Of a DNA stretch of 64,000 nucleotides, positions 49,094 through 58,562 are shown piece after piece (within the stretch, counting starts at the first letter, position 1; every line of letters starts with the position of its first letter). The notes beneath the pieces were generated by a model. That model saw nothing but the letters and a program-made list of their open reading frames with translations, was not told where the DNA came from and ran no database searches. This stretch comes from Novosphingobium sp. (GTDB taxonomy: Bacteria; Pseudomonadota; Alphaproteobacteria; Sphingomonadales; Sphingomonadaceae), in NCBI RefSeq assembly GCF_027486195.1, contig NZ_JAIXPP010000059.1, forward strand, positions 1 through 64,000, given 5' to 3'. Both the position numbers and the translations under genes were made by a program.

Positions 49094-51355
49094 CTATCCC
49101 GCAACCCCCGCCGCCGCGAGGACCGCCAGCGTCAGGATGTCCGGCGCGATCGACGTCATTGCGGCAATCTGGACGGGCTTTTCCATGCCGATCAGCATCG
49201 GCCCGATCACCGCGTTGCCGGCCAGTTCGCGCAGCAGCTTGGCAGAGATGTTGGCCGATTGCAGGCCGGGCATGATGAGCACGTTGGCTGGACCCGAAAG
49301 ACGGCTGAACGGATAGTTAGCCATGACCTTGGGATTGAGCGCGGCATCGGGCGCCATCTCGCCTTCGTACTCGAAATTGGGCTTCTGCTCATCGAGGATC
49401 GCGACGGCGCCGCGAATCTCGTCAAGCCAGCGGCCGCTGGGGTTGCCGAAGGTGGAGTAGGACAGGAACGCCACGCGCGGTTCATGCCCCATGCGGCGGG
49501 CAACGGCGGCGGTTTCCGTGGCGATATGCGCAAGTTCGGCCGCGTTCGGGCGCTCGTTCACGGTCGTATCGGCAAGGAACACGGTGTAGCTCTTGGCCAC
49601 CATCATGTGGATGCCGAACGGCAGATGGCCGGGCTTCGGATCGAGCACCTGGCGCACTTCCTTGATCGTCTGCGCAAAGGTGCGGGTCATGCCGGAGATC
49701 ATCGCATCGCCGTGGCCCAGCGCGACGAGCAGCGAGGCGAACACGTTGCGGTCCTGATTGACCATGCGCCGCACGTCGCGCTCCATGAAGCCGCGCCGCT
49801 GCAACCGCTCGTAGAGATAGGTCACCATTTCCGGCACGAGCGGCGAGACCGCCGAGTTGTGAATCTCGAAGCTGGAGGGATCGCCCACGCCAAGTTCGGT
49901 GAGGAGATCGCAGACCGCCTTGGTACGGCCGACCAGCACCGGCGTGCCATATCCGAAATCGCGGTACTGGATCGCCGCGCGCAGCACGACTTCGTTCTCC
50001 GCCTCTGCGAAGACGACGCGCTTGGGGTTTTCCTTGACCTGCTGGTAGACGCTGGTGAGCGCGCCGGTGGTCGGATTGAGGCGGGCCTTCAGCTCGGTGC
50101 GGTAGGCGTCGAAATCCTCGATCGGCTTTTGCGCCACGCCCGATTCCATCGCCGCCTTGGCGACGGCGGAGGACACGACTTCCATGAGGCGCGGATCGAA
50201 CGGCGCGGGGATGATGTAGTCGAGCCCGAAGGTGTGGTTCTGGCCATAGGCGGCGGCCACTTCCTCAGGCACCGATTCGCGCGCCAGTTCCGCGATGGCG
50301 CGCGCGGCGGCGATCTTCATTTCCTCGTTGATTGCGGTGGCCCGCACATCGAGCGCGCCGCGGAAGATGAAGGGAAAGCCGAGTACGTTGTTGACCTGGT
50401 TCGGATAGTCCGAACGGCCCGTCGCCACGATGCAATCGGGGCGCGCCGCCTTGGCTTCGGGCGGGGTGATTTCCGGATCGGGATTGGCCATCGCGAAGAT
50501 GATCGGCTGCGGCGCCATCTTCTTGACCATCGCCTGCGTGACGGCGCCTTCGACCGAAAGGCCGAGGAAGATGTCGGCCCCTTCCATCGCTTCTTCCAGC
50601 GTGCGGTGCGGGGTGTCGATGGCGTGGGCAGACTTGAACTGGTCGATCCCCGCGCGGCCAACGTAGATCACGCCCTTGCTGTCGCACATGGTGACGTTGG
50701 TGTGGCGCACACCCATCGCCTTGATCAGCGCGGTGCAGGCGATCGCGGCGGCGCCCGCGCCGTTCACGACGACTTTGACGTCGGCAAGATTGCGCCCGGT
50801 GAGGAAGCAGGCGTTGAGCAGGCCGGCGGCGGAAATGATCGCGGTGCCGTGCTGGTCATCGTGCATCACCGGGATCTTGAGGCGCTCTTTCAGCGCCTGT
50901 TCGATGATGAAGCACTCGGGCGCCTTGATATCCTCGAGGTTGATGCCGCCAAAGCTCGGCTCCATCAGCGTTACCGCATCGATGAACGCCTGCGGGTCCT
51001 CGGTCGCCAGTTCGATGTCGATCGAATCGACGTCGGCGAAGCGCTTGAACAGCACCGCCTTGCCTTCCATCACCGGCTTCGAAGCGAGCGCGCCGAGATT
51101 GCCGAGGCCGAGGATGGCCGTGCCGTTGGAGATCACCGCAACGAGGTTGCCCTTGGCGGTATAGTCATAGGCGGCGGCCGGATTCTCGGCGATAACGCGG
51201 ACCGGCACGGCAACGCCGGGCGAATAGGCGAGGCTGAGGTCGCGCTGCGTCGCCATCGGCTTCGAGGCGATGATCTCGATCTTACCGGGGCGAATCGTGT
51301 TGTGGTAGAACAGCGCTTCACGTTCGGTGAAGCGGACATTGCTCTCGTCAGTCAT
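49094..51355 (-). CDS. maeB: NADP-dependent malic enzyme with phosphotransacetylase-like C-terminus
   Basis: The protein is 753 residues from MTDESNVRF with GGGGGA upstream. The malic enzyme N-terminus (YSPGVAVPVRVI, GNLGALASKPVMEGKAVLFKRF, VNGAGAAAIACTALIKAMGV) is joined to a PTA-like C-terminal domain (MPGLQSANISAKLLREL). It converts malate to pyruvate with NADPH production. The PTA-like part is regulatory rather than catalytic in characterised members. A longer frame to 51529 is a shadow. Confidence 0.95.
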   Translation of the reverse strand: MTDESNVRFTEREALFYHNTIRPGKIEIIASKPMATQRDLSLAYSPGVAVPVRVIAENPAAAYDYTAKGNLVAVISNGTAILGLGNLGALASKPVMEGKAVLFKRFADVDSIDIELATEDPQAFIDAVTLMEPSFGGINLEDIKAPECFIIEQALKERLKIPVMHDDQHGTAIISAAGLLNACFLTGRNLADVKVVVNGAGAAAIACTALIKAMGVRHTNVTMCDSKGVIYVGRAGIDQFKSAHAIDTPHRTLEEAMEGADIFLGLSVEGAVTQAMVKKMAPQPIIFAMANPDPEITPPEAKAARPDCIVATGRSDYPNQVNNVLGFPFIFRGALDVRATAINEEMKIAAARAIAELARESVPEEVAAAYGQNHTFGLDYIIPAPFDPRLMEVVSSAVAKAAMESGVAQKPIEDFDAYRTELKARLNPTTGALTSVYQQVKENPKRVVFAEAENEVVLRAAIQYRDFGYGTPVLVGRTKAVCDLLTELGVGDPSSFEIHNSAVSPLVPEMVTYLYERLQRRGFMERDVRRMVNQDRNVFASLLVALGHGDAMISGMTRTFAQTIKEVRQVLDPKPGHLPFGIHMMVAKSYTVFLADTTVNERPNAAELAHIATETAAVARRMGHEPRVAFLSYSTFGNPSGRWLDEIRGAVAILDEQKPNFEYEGEMAPDAALNPKVMANYPFSRLSGPANVLIMPGLQSANISAKLLRELAGNAVIGPMLIGMEKPVQIAAMTSIAPDILTLAVLAAAGVAG

Positions 51356-51449
51356 CGTATCCCCCATCGGCGCGCGCGGCGTACTGGCCCGGCTGCATCC
51401 CCATGGCAAGATTGCTTGCCTGGGGGCGCGCGCCGCGGGCACTGCGTGA

Positions 51450-53087
51450 TTACAAGTCTTTAGAGCGCCACTTCGGAAAACCCAAGGGCCGGACGGCGAA
51501 AAGCAGGCTGCGGCCTTCCTGCCAGACAAGCTGGAGCCGCGAATCCGGGTGGCGCGGCAGCCCGGTATCGATCAGCCAAACGTAATCGACCCGCTCGATC
51601 GGGGCATATTTCAGCGCAGTATCGACGCTGCGCATGCGGCCGCCCTGACAGGCGCGCGACCACACGAATTCGGACGGATCGGCAGTGAAATTGCGCCCCG
51701 GACGGAAGCGCGGGATCACCATGTGCAGCCCGGGCACCGCCCAGTTGTCGTTCACCCAGGCCTGCCGGTAGAGCCCGGCCAGGCTGGCGAGATGGTCACG
51801 GCGGGTGTTGCGCCACGATTCCTCGATGCAGGAATGCTCGACGAAGGCGAGGACGCGGCTGCCGGGTTCGACATGATGGAGCGCCGAAAGCTGCTTGCGA
51901 TAGTCGTCGGCATAGTCGGCAAAGCTGGCGCCGGTGACGACAAGGCGCGTGCCGAGCAGCAGCGCGCCAGCCAAAGCGATCATCCGCGCGCGTTCGAGCG
52001 GAACGCGGCTCCAGTCCTGCAGGCCGAGCGCGAGCATGCAGGCAACCGGCAGCAGGCGCACATCGACAAAGGCGCTGCCGTTGATGTCGCTGGGGATGGC
52101 GATGAACAGCAGGAAGACGAGGAGGCCCGGAAGGCCCAGCTGCCACTTCCAGCGCGCACCGAGCACCCAGCCGAACAGGATGAGCGCGAAGCAGGCAATC
52201 GTCGTCGCCCCATCCAGCAGCAGCGACTGGTCCCGCAGGGTGAGCACGAAATACCAGGCCTTCTGATCCCACCGCCAGCGGTTCATGCTGCGCGCGGGAT
52301 CGGGCGAGAAATACTTCCACAGCAGGATCGTCACCACTGTGGCAATCAGCGGCCAGCACAGGATGAACAGCCGCTTGGCAATCGCGCGCCAGTCCTGCTC
52401 ATCCCGCAAGCGCCGCCACTCGGACGGGTGCCACCAACCGGCGGGCAGGCGATCCAGTTCGCGGCCCAGCGCATTGGCGCCGACCAGCAGGCCCAGCAGC
52501 AGGCCGCCGATGGCATGGCACAGCAGGGCAATCGGCTGCGCGGCGATCAGCAGCGCTGCACGCTGCTTCGGCTTGTCCTCGAGCCAGACCGCCGCAGCAA
52601 AGGCCATCAGCGAAAGACCGGTGGCGAGGATGTAGTTGAGAAAGCCCGTGAGCAGCGGGAAGCTGAACACGAACATCAGCGCCCAGGGCGCGCCGTGCCC
52701 ACCCTTGGGATTGAGCACGCGGATCGTGGCGAGGCAGCCACCAGCGAAGAGACCGGTCGCCAGCACCGTGCTCCACCAGCCCGCCGCCAGAATGCCGAAC
52801 TGCGCGCCGATCAGCTTCGCCAGCACATCACCGCCGATGTTGAGCGTGAAGACCCACTTCCACGAGAAATACTTGAGCAGCGGATTGCCGGGACGCGCCG
52901 CCTCGATCGCGGCGGCGCCCATGTGGCCGGGAACGTCGATCAGCGGCGGCACTTCGACCAGCGCGAAGGGCAGGCATACCAGCACGACGATGACGATGAT
53001 TCCGGGCGCACTGAGCCAGGGCAGCGCCAGCACGCGCTCCCACAACCCCCGCAGGCTCATGGCCAAAGTTTTTTCGCGGACCTGCAT
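51450..53087 (-). CDS. Polytopic membrane protein, glycosyltransferase-like
   Basis: The protein is about 545 residues from MQVREKTLAM (or 536 from MSLRGLW). There are about eleven hydrophobic helices from residue 20 to 400, then a soluble C-terminal domain with VLAFVEHSCIEESW and GLHMVIPRFRPGRN. The layout resembles GT-C-type membrane glycosyltransferases or related surface-polysaccharide proteins, but no active-site motif is clear. Divergent from mutS. The 196-base intergenic region holds no other gene. Confidence 0.6.
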   Translation of the reverse strand: MQVREKTLAMSLRGLWERVLALPWLSAPGIIVIVVLVCLPFALVEVPPLIDVPGHMGAAAIEAARPGNPLLKYFSWKWVFTLNIGGDVLAKLIGAQFGILAAGWWSTVLATGLFAGGCLATIRVLNPKGGHGAPWALMFVFSFPLLTGFLNYILATGLSLMAFAAAVWLEDKPKQRAALLIAAQPIALLCHAIGGLLLGLLVGANALGRELDRLPAGWWHPSEWRRLRDEQDWRAIAKRLFILCWPLIATVVTILLWKYFSPDPARSMNRWRWDQKAWYFVLTLRDQSLLLDGATTIACFALILFGWVLGARWKWQLGLPGLLVFLLFIAIPSDINGSAFVDVRLLPVACMLALGLQDWSRVPLERARMIALAGALLLGTRLVVTGASFADYADDYRKQLSALHHVEPGSRVLAFVEHSCIEESWRNTRRDHLASLAGLYRQAWVNDNWAVPGLHMVIPRFRPGRNFTADPSEFVWSRACQGGRMRSVDTALKYAPIERVDYVWLIDTGLPRHPDSRLQLVWQEGRSLLFAVRPLGFPKWRSKDL

Positions 53088-53285
53088 CAACCCCAGTTCA
53101 CTTTCGCATCGGCGCCGGTCGGAAGGATCGAATTGATCATCCCTCTGGCCCCCTGGAAGCAACCGCCTCCCAAGAACCCTTGAAGCATCCGCCCAGCCCA
53201 TGCCCGGACCATTTACGACTTGAAGTGTCGATATCCGGTGTCGATCATTTGAGAAACCTGCGCGCGTGGTCTAGCCACGGCGGCT

Positions 53286-55880
53286 GTGAACTCCCATGCC
53301 CCAACTCCGATGATGGCGCAATATCTTGCGCTGAAGCAGCAGGCCGAAGGCTGCCTGCTGTTCTACCGCATGGGCGATTTCTTCGAACTGTTCTTCGAGG
53401 ATGCAAAGATCGCTGCCAGCGTGCTTGATATTGCCCTCACCAGCCGGGGCGAACATGGTGGCGCGCCGATCCCGATGTGCGGCGTGCCGGTGCATTCGGC
53501 GGAAAGCTACCTCGCCCGCCTGATCCGCGCCGGATGCCGCGTCGCCATCGCCGAACAGACCGAAACGCCCGAGGAAGCGCGCAAACGCGCCGGTTCCAAG
53601 GCCCTGGTGGCGCGCGATATCGTCCGCTTCGTGACGGCGGGGACGCTCACCGAAGACGCACTGCTCGAACCGCGCCGGGCCAATGTGCTGGCGGCGGTCT
53701 GCGCCGTACGCGGGGTTGCCGGAATTGCCGCTTGCGACATCTCCACCGGGCGGATGGAGCTGGAGGAATGCGCGCCCGAGGCCATCCCCGCCGCGCTTGC
53801 CCGGCTCGGCGCAACTGAGCTCGTCATGGCCGAGGATTCCGGACTCGATCTGCCCGAGGCTGGCGAGCGCCCGGCCCGCGCCTTCGATTCGCAGCGCGGT
53901 TCGGATCGGCTGATGGCGCTGCACGGCGTTGCCACACTCGATGGCTTCGGCGCGTTCAGCCGCGCGATGCTGGCGGCGGCCGCAGGGCTGATCGACTATC
54001 TCGAGCATGTCGGGCGCGGCAACCTGCCGCTGCTGCTGCCGCCGGTGGTGCGCGAGGCCGGTGCCTTCATGGCGATGGACGAGGCGACGCGCGCCAGCCT
54101 CGAAATTCTCTCCGCCAGCAGCGGCGGGCGCAAGGGCAGCCTGATCGAGGCGATCGACCGCTGCGTGACAAGCGCGGGTGCGCGGCTGCTTGCAGAAGAC
54201 CTCGCCGCGCCGCTCACCGATCTTGCCGCGATCCGGGCAAGGCTCGAATTGGTCAGCTGGCTGCACGACGATCCCCTGCTGCGCGGCGACTTGCGCGCCG
54301 TGCTGCGCGCCGCGCCGGATGTGGGCCGCGCGCTGGGGCGGATCGTGGCGGGCCGGGGAAGCCCACGCGATCTCGGTCAGCTGCGCGATGGCCTGAGCGA
54401 GGCGCAGCGCCTGCAGGCGCTCCTCGCGGCGCGCGCCGACCGGCCTGCGCTGGCGGACAGCCTGATCCCCGCGCTGGGCGGCCACGGCGCGCTGATCGAT
54501 CTCTTCGCCCGCGCGCTCGTCCCCGCACCGCCGACCGAGCGGACCAACGGCGGCTTTATCGCGGCAGGCTATGACGCCGCGCTAGATGCCTTGCGCGATG
54601 CGGCGGGCAACTCGCGCCGCGCCATCGCCGCGCTGGAGGCGCGCTACCGCGAGGAGACCGGGACGCCCTCACTCAAGATCCGGCACAACGGCGTTCTGGG
54701 CTACTTCATCGAAGTGCCGGCGCGCCATGCCGATCGGCTGATGGCACCGGATAGCGGCTTTACCCACCGCCAGACCATGGCGGGCGCGGTGCGCTTCAAC
54801 GCGCTGGCGCTGCATGAGGAAGCGAGCCGCATCGCCGAGGCGGGCGGGCATGCGCTGGCGGCCGAGGAAGCACACTTCGAGGATCTGACTGCCCGCGCCG
54901 TAGCCGCGCGCGAGGCGATTGCGATGACGGCGGCGGCACTCGCGCGCATCGATGTGGCCGCCGGGCAGGCCGAGCGCGCGGCGGAAGGCAGCTGGTGCCT
55001 GCCGCACCTTAGCGAAGATACCGCGCTCACCATCCGTGGCGGGCGGCATCCGGTGGTGGAAGCCGCGCTCGCGGCACGCGGCGAGCGCTTCGTCGCCAAC
55101 GATTGCACGCTCACCCCGCGCGACCGGCTGTGGCTGATCGGCGGGCCGAACATGGGCGGCAAGTCCACATTCCTGCGCCAGAACGCGCTGATCGTGATCC
55201 TCGCGCAGGCGGGCGGCTTCGTACCGGCGGAGGCGGCGGAGATCGGGATCGTCGACCGCCTGTTCAGCCGCGTCGGCGCGGCAGACAATCTGGCGCGCGG
55301 GCGTTCAACCTTCATGGTCGAGATGGTCGAAACCGCCGCGATCCTAGCGCAGGCAGGCGAGCGCAGTTTCGTGATCCTCGACGAGGTGGGGCGCGGCACG
55401 TCGACCTACGACGGGCTTGCGCTCGCCTGGGCCGTGGCCGAGGCCGTGCATGAAGCGAACCGTTCGCGCTGCCTCTTCGCAACGCATTACCACGAACTCG
55501 CGCGCCTCGCCGAAACCTGCGACGCGCTTTCGCTGCATCACGTCCGCGCACGCGAGTGGAAGGGCGATCTGGTGCTGCTGCACGAGCTTGCGGAAGGCCC
55601 GGCGGACAAGAGCTATGGCCTTGCCGTCGCGCGTCTCGCGGGGGTTCCGGCACCAGTGGTGAAGCGCGCGAAGTCTGTGCTCGACCGGCTGGAAAAGGGC
55701 CGCGCCGCGACCGGCGGGCTGGCAGCGGGGCTCGACGACCTGCCGCTGTTCGCCGCAGCGATCGAGGCGGCGGAGGAGAAAGTGGATGCGCTGCGCGAGA
55801 AGCTGGCTTCTATCGACATTGATTCGCTCAGCCCGCGCGCGGCGCTCGATCTGCTCTATGATTTGAAACGCGAGCTGTGA
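53286..55880 (+). CDS. mutS: DNA mismatch repair protein MutS
   Basis: The protein is 864 residues from a GTG start (an ATG at 53310 gives 856). The mismatch-contacting FYRMGDFFELF, Walker A GGPNMGGKSTF and VILDEVGRGTSTYDGLALAWAVAEA are intact. It recognises mismatches and recruits MutL. The length is typical. The next gene begins at GTGA overlapping the stop. Confidence 0.97.
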   Translation: MNSHAPTPMMAQYLALKQQAEGCLLFYRMGDFFELFFEDAKIAASVLDIALTSRGEHGGAPIPMCGVPVHSAESYLARLIRAGCRVAIAEQTETPEEARKRAGSKALVARDIVRFVTAGTLTEDALLEPRRANVLAAVCAVRGVAGIAACDISTGRMELEECAPEAIPAALARLGATELVMAEDSGLDLPEAGERPARAFDSQRGSDRLMALHGVATLDGFGAFSRAMLAAAAGLIDYLEHVGRGNLPLLLPPVVREAGAFMAMDEATRASLEILSASSGGRKGSLIEAIDRCVTSAGARLLAEDLAAPLTDLAAIRARLELVSWLHDDPLLRGDLRAVLRAAPDVGRALGRIVAGRGSPRDLGQLRDGLSEAQRLQALLAARADRPALADSLIPALGGHGALIDLFARALVPAPPTERTNGGFIAAGYDAALDALRDAAGNSRRAIAALEARYREETGTPSLKIRHNGVLGYFIEVPARHADRLMAPDSGFTHRQTMAGAVRFNALALHEEASRIAEAGGHALAAEEAHFEDLTARAVAAREAIAMTAAALARIDVAAGQAERAAEGSWCLPHLSEDTALTIRGGRHPVVEAALAARGERFVANDCTLTPRDRLWLIGGPNMGGKSTFLRQNALIVILAQAGGFVPAEAAEIGIVDRLFSRVGAADNLARGRSTFMVEMVETAAILAQAGERSFVILDEVGRGTSTYDGLALAWAVAEAVHEANRSRCLFATHYHELARLAETCDALSLHHVRAREWKGDLVLLHELAEGPADKSYGLAVARLAGVPAPVVKRAKSVLDRLEKGRAATGGLAAGLDDLPLFAAAIEAAEEKVDALREKLASIDIDSLSPRAALDLLYDLKREL

Positions 55881-56848
55881 GAGTCTGGCGCGCCTTTTTG
55901 CTGGCCTTGCTGGCCTGCCTTGCGGTGCCGCTCGCCGCGAAGCCGCCCGCAAAGCCCGTCCAGCTCGATCAGGAACTCTACCGCACCGTGGTCGAACGCG
56001 TGCGCGGGGGCGAGAATTTCTACCCCGCTACGATGGCCGCGCAGCGCGAGCGGTCCTATCCGGTCCAGCCAGCGCTCGCGGTGCGCCCGCCGACGATGAC
56101 CTATATGCTAGCGCTGCTGCCGAGCACGGTAACGCGCACCGCCGCGCTGATCGCGCTGCTGTTCGGCGCATTGATCGCGCTCAGGCAGAGCCTTGCGGAT
56201 CGTCCACCGGCCGAGGCGCTGTCGGTGGTGGCGCTTGCCGTCGCCGGGCTGTTCGGTGCGTTCTTTCCGGACAACGTCTATCTTCACGAGCAGTGGAGCG
56301 TGCTGCTCATCATGCTCTCGCTCGCCGCGCACCGGCGGCCCTGGCTCTCGGTGGGCCTTGCGCTGCTGGCCGTGCTTGTGCGCGAGACGGCGCTGGCGTG
56401 GCTTGCGGCGATCCTCCTCATGGCGCTGTGGCAGCGCGACGGGAAGCGCGCGCTCATGGCGCTCGGAGCCATCGCGCTGGCGGGCGGGCTCTGGCTGATC
56501 CACTCCTGGTTGGTGGCCGCGCAGGTCGTGCCCGGCGATCTCACCTCGCCAGGCTGGGTGCGTTTCGGCGGCCTTCCGCTGGTAATCGACGCGCTGCGCC
56601 GCAATCTCGTGCTGACCAGCTTGCCCGGCCCGCTGATTCTCGTGACAGTCGCCGCCTCGCTCGCCGCAATGCTGCGCTGGGGCCGCGAGATGGAGCGCAC
56701 CGCCGCCATCGGCAGCGCCGGCTTCCTCGCCGCGCTCACTGTGTTCGGGCGGCCGGACAACGGCTACTGGGGCTTCATGGCCGCGCCGTTCGTACTGCTC
56801 GGCTTGCCGCTATTGGCGCGGGAGGCGCTGCGCCGCCGTCCAGCCTAG
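55877..56848 (+). CDS. Polytopic membrane protein, unknown function
   Basis: A GTG start at 55877 overlaps the mutS stop by 4 bases (GTGA), so translation is coupled. The 323-residue protein begins with a signal or anchor segment, has a periplasmic loop with LYRTVVERVRGGENFYP, then about eight transmembrane helices with PDNVYLHEQWSVLL and VRETALAWLAA. The AGGENFYP-type loop is often seen in sphingomonad membrane proteins resembling glycosyltransferases. No functional link to mismatch repair is evident. The end overlaps the convergent gene at 56810. Confidence 0.7.
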   Translation: MRVWRAFLLALLACLAVPLAAKPPAKPVQLDQELYRTVVERVRGGENFYPATMAAQRERSYPVQPALAVRPPTMTYMLALLPSTVTRTAALIALLFGALIALRQSLADRPPAEALSVVALAVAGLFGAFFPDNVYLHEQWSVLLIMLSLAAHRRPWLSVGLALLAVLVRETALAWLAAILLMALWQRDGKRALMALGAIALAGGLWLIHSWLVAAQVVPGDLTSPGWVRFGGLPLVIDALRRNLVLTSLPGPLILVTVAASLAAMLRWGREMERTAAIGSAGFLAALTVFGRPDNGYWGFMAAPFVLLGLPLLAREALRRRPA

Positions 56849-57220
56849 CGGCAGCAGAGCGAAGCAGATCTGTCCCGCAAGGCCAAGCAAACCGGCCGGT
56901 CTGCCCAGCGCGGCAAACATCGCGGATGGGGCTTGACCCAGTGCCAGCCCAAGCAGCACCTCACAAACCATCAACACCGCAAAGGCCGCAAGTCCCATCC
57001 CAAGCGCCTCTCCCGGCCCGGACACAGCCCAGCGCCGAAGGCACCACCGCGCTAGCGGCGCACAGGTTGCCAGCATTAGCGGCGTTTCGATGGCGACCGC
57101 AGCAAACGCACCGATGGCCGGGGCAACCAGCAAGGTCCGCACCACGCCAAACACGAAACCAAACCCGAAGCCGATCACACCATAGGTGGTGCCCGCCCTT
57201 ATCGCGGCAGGGCCGGTCAT
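56810..57220 (-). CDS. Small membrane protein, unknown function
   Basis: The 136-residue protein has four transmembrane helices (TYGVIGFGFGFVFGVVRTLLV, IGAFAAVAIETPLMLA, LGMGLAAFAVLMVCEVLLGLAL, LLGLAGQICFALLPLG). No family recognised. Its start is 4 bases after the nucleoside transporter stop, so they are in one operon. The last 39 bases overlap the convergent membrane-protein gene. Confidence 0.65.
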   Translation of the reverse strand: MTGPAAIRAGTTYGVIGFGFGFVFGVVRTLLVAPAIGAFAAVAIETPLMLATCAPLARWCLRRWAVSGPGEALGMGLAAFAVLMVCEVLLGLALGQAPSAMFAALGRPAGLLGLAGQICFALLPLGWTAAQRLPRQ

Positions 57221-57224
57221 GGGT

Positions 57225-58475
57225 TCATACGCTGAGGAACATGCCCGCCAGCGCCGCGCTCATCAGATTGCTCAGCGCGCCGGCGGCCAGCGCCTTGAGC
57301 CCCAACCTGGCGATCACCGGGCGCTGGTTGGGCGCAAGGCTGCCCGAGACCGCCATCTGGATCGCGATCGAGCTGAAATTGGCAAAGCCGCACAGCGCGA
57401 AAGTGACGATGGCGACAGTGTGCGCGCTGAGGTCCTTCGCCGTGCCGAGATCGATGAAGGCGACGAATTCGTTGAGCACGATCTTGGTGCCGAACAGACC
57501 CCCGGCTTGCGCCGCCTCGGCCCAGTTGGGAGCGCCGAGGAGGAGGAAGACCGGCGCGAACACGGTGCCGAGGATCTGTTGAAACGAGAGGCCGGGATAG
57601 CCCAGCCACCCGCCGATCCCGCCCAATATGCCATTCGCCATCGCCACCAGCGCCACAAAGGCCAGCACCATCGCGCCCACGGCGACGGCGAGCCGCACAC
57701 CGGTCTGCGCGCCCTGGCTTGCGGCCATGATGAGGTTGGCTGGGCGTTCCTCGTCCGGCGCGGAGACGGCAATATGGGGATTGTGCAGCGGGGTATCATC
57801 GTGCGCATGCAGAGGCGGCGGGACATCGGGCATGATCAGCTTGGCCATCAGCACGCCGCCCGGCGCCGACATGAACGCGGCGGCGACCAGATAGTCCACC
57901 CGGATGCCCATCGCGGCATAGGCCGCAAGGATCGTGCCCGCGACGCCGGCCATGCCCACCGTCATCACCGCGAACATCTGCGAGGGGCTTAGCGCGGCGA
58001 GATAAGGCCGGATCACCAGCGGCGATTCGCTCTGGCCGACGAAGATGTTGGAGGCCGCGCACAGCGCCTCGACCCGGCTGATGCCGGTGATCTTCTCAAG
58101 ACCGCCGCCAATCCAGCGGATCACCAGCTGCATGATCCCGAGATAATAGAGGATCGAAATCAGCGCGGCGAAGAACACGATCGTCGGCAGCGCAGCGATG
58201 GCAAAGCTGCGCCCGCCGATCGCGGGATCGGCGAGCGGCCCGAACAGGAAGGCAACGCCTGCCTTGGCATAACCGAGCAGACCCTCCACCCCGGCGGCTG
58301 CACCCTGCAGTGCGGCATTGCCCGGCGGGAAATAGAGCACCAGCGCGGCGAACCCGGCCTGCAGCGCAAAGGCGGGGGCAACGATGCGCAGCCGGATCGC
58401 CCTGCGATTGGAGGACAGCAGAACCGCCACGGCCAGAATCAGCGCCATGCCGGCGAGGCTCATCAAAACGCGCAT
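57225..58475 (-). CDS. NupC-family concentrative nucleoside transporter
   Basis: The 416-residue protein has N-terminal helices, then the CNT core ISRVEALCAASNIFVGQSESPLVI and SAPGGVLMAKLIMPD, NLIMAASQGAQTGVRLAVAV and GTKIVLNEFVAFIDL. It would take up nucleosides with H+ or Na+ across the inner membrane. Length is normal for NupC. The next gene in the operon is a small membrane protein. Confidence 0.92.
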   Translation of the reverse strand: MRVLMSLAGMALILAVAVLLSSNRRAIRLRIVAPAFALQAGFAALVLYFPPGNAALQGAAAGVEGLLGYAKAGVAFLFGPLADPAIGGRSFAIAALPTIVFFAALISILYYLGIMQLVIRWIGGGLEKITGISRVEALCAASNIFVGQSESPLVIRPYLAALSPSQMFAVMTVGMAGVAGTILAAYAAMGIRVDYLVAAAFMSAPGGVLMAKLIMPDVPPPLHAHDDTPLHNPHIAVSAPDEERPANLIMAASQGAQTGVRLAVAVGAMVLAFVALVAMANGILGGIGGWLGYPGLSFQQILGTVFAPVFLLLGAPNWAEAAQAGGLFGTKIVLNEFVAFIDLGTAKDLSAHTVAIVTFALCGFANFSSIAIQMAVSGSLAPNQRPVIARLGLKALAAGALSNLMSAALAGMFLSV

Positions 58476-58521
58476 CGCGGGCTGTCGCTCCCCATGAAAA
58501 CCCAGTCGGGCGTGGCTTAAA

Positions 58522-58557
58522 CGGGATTTGGCGCAGGGTCAAAATCCCGCTAACCCT
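58522..58557 (+). promoter_or_regulatory. Candidate pseudoknot leader of the queuosine-precursor transporter
   Basis: CGGGATTT (58522-58529) pairs with AAATCCCG (58542-58549) around a 12-base loop. AGGGT in the loop (58535-58539) can pair with ACCCT (58553-58557) downstream, giving an H-type pseudoknot that ends 5 bases before the start codon. This is how preQ1 riboswitches are built, but sequence does not match the preQ1-I consensus as I remember it, and the linker between stems is short. Confidence 0.35.
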
Positions 58558-58562
58558 TGCCA

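Noticed and set aside
48944..51463. 839-codon plus-strand frame opposite malic enzyme
   Set aside because: Malic enzyme motifs are clear on the other strand; this frame is rich in Gly, Arg and His and has no domain.
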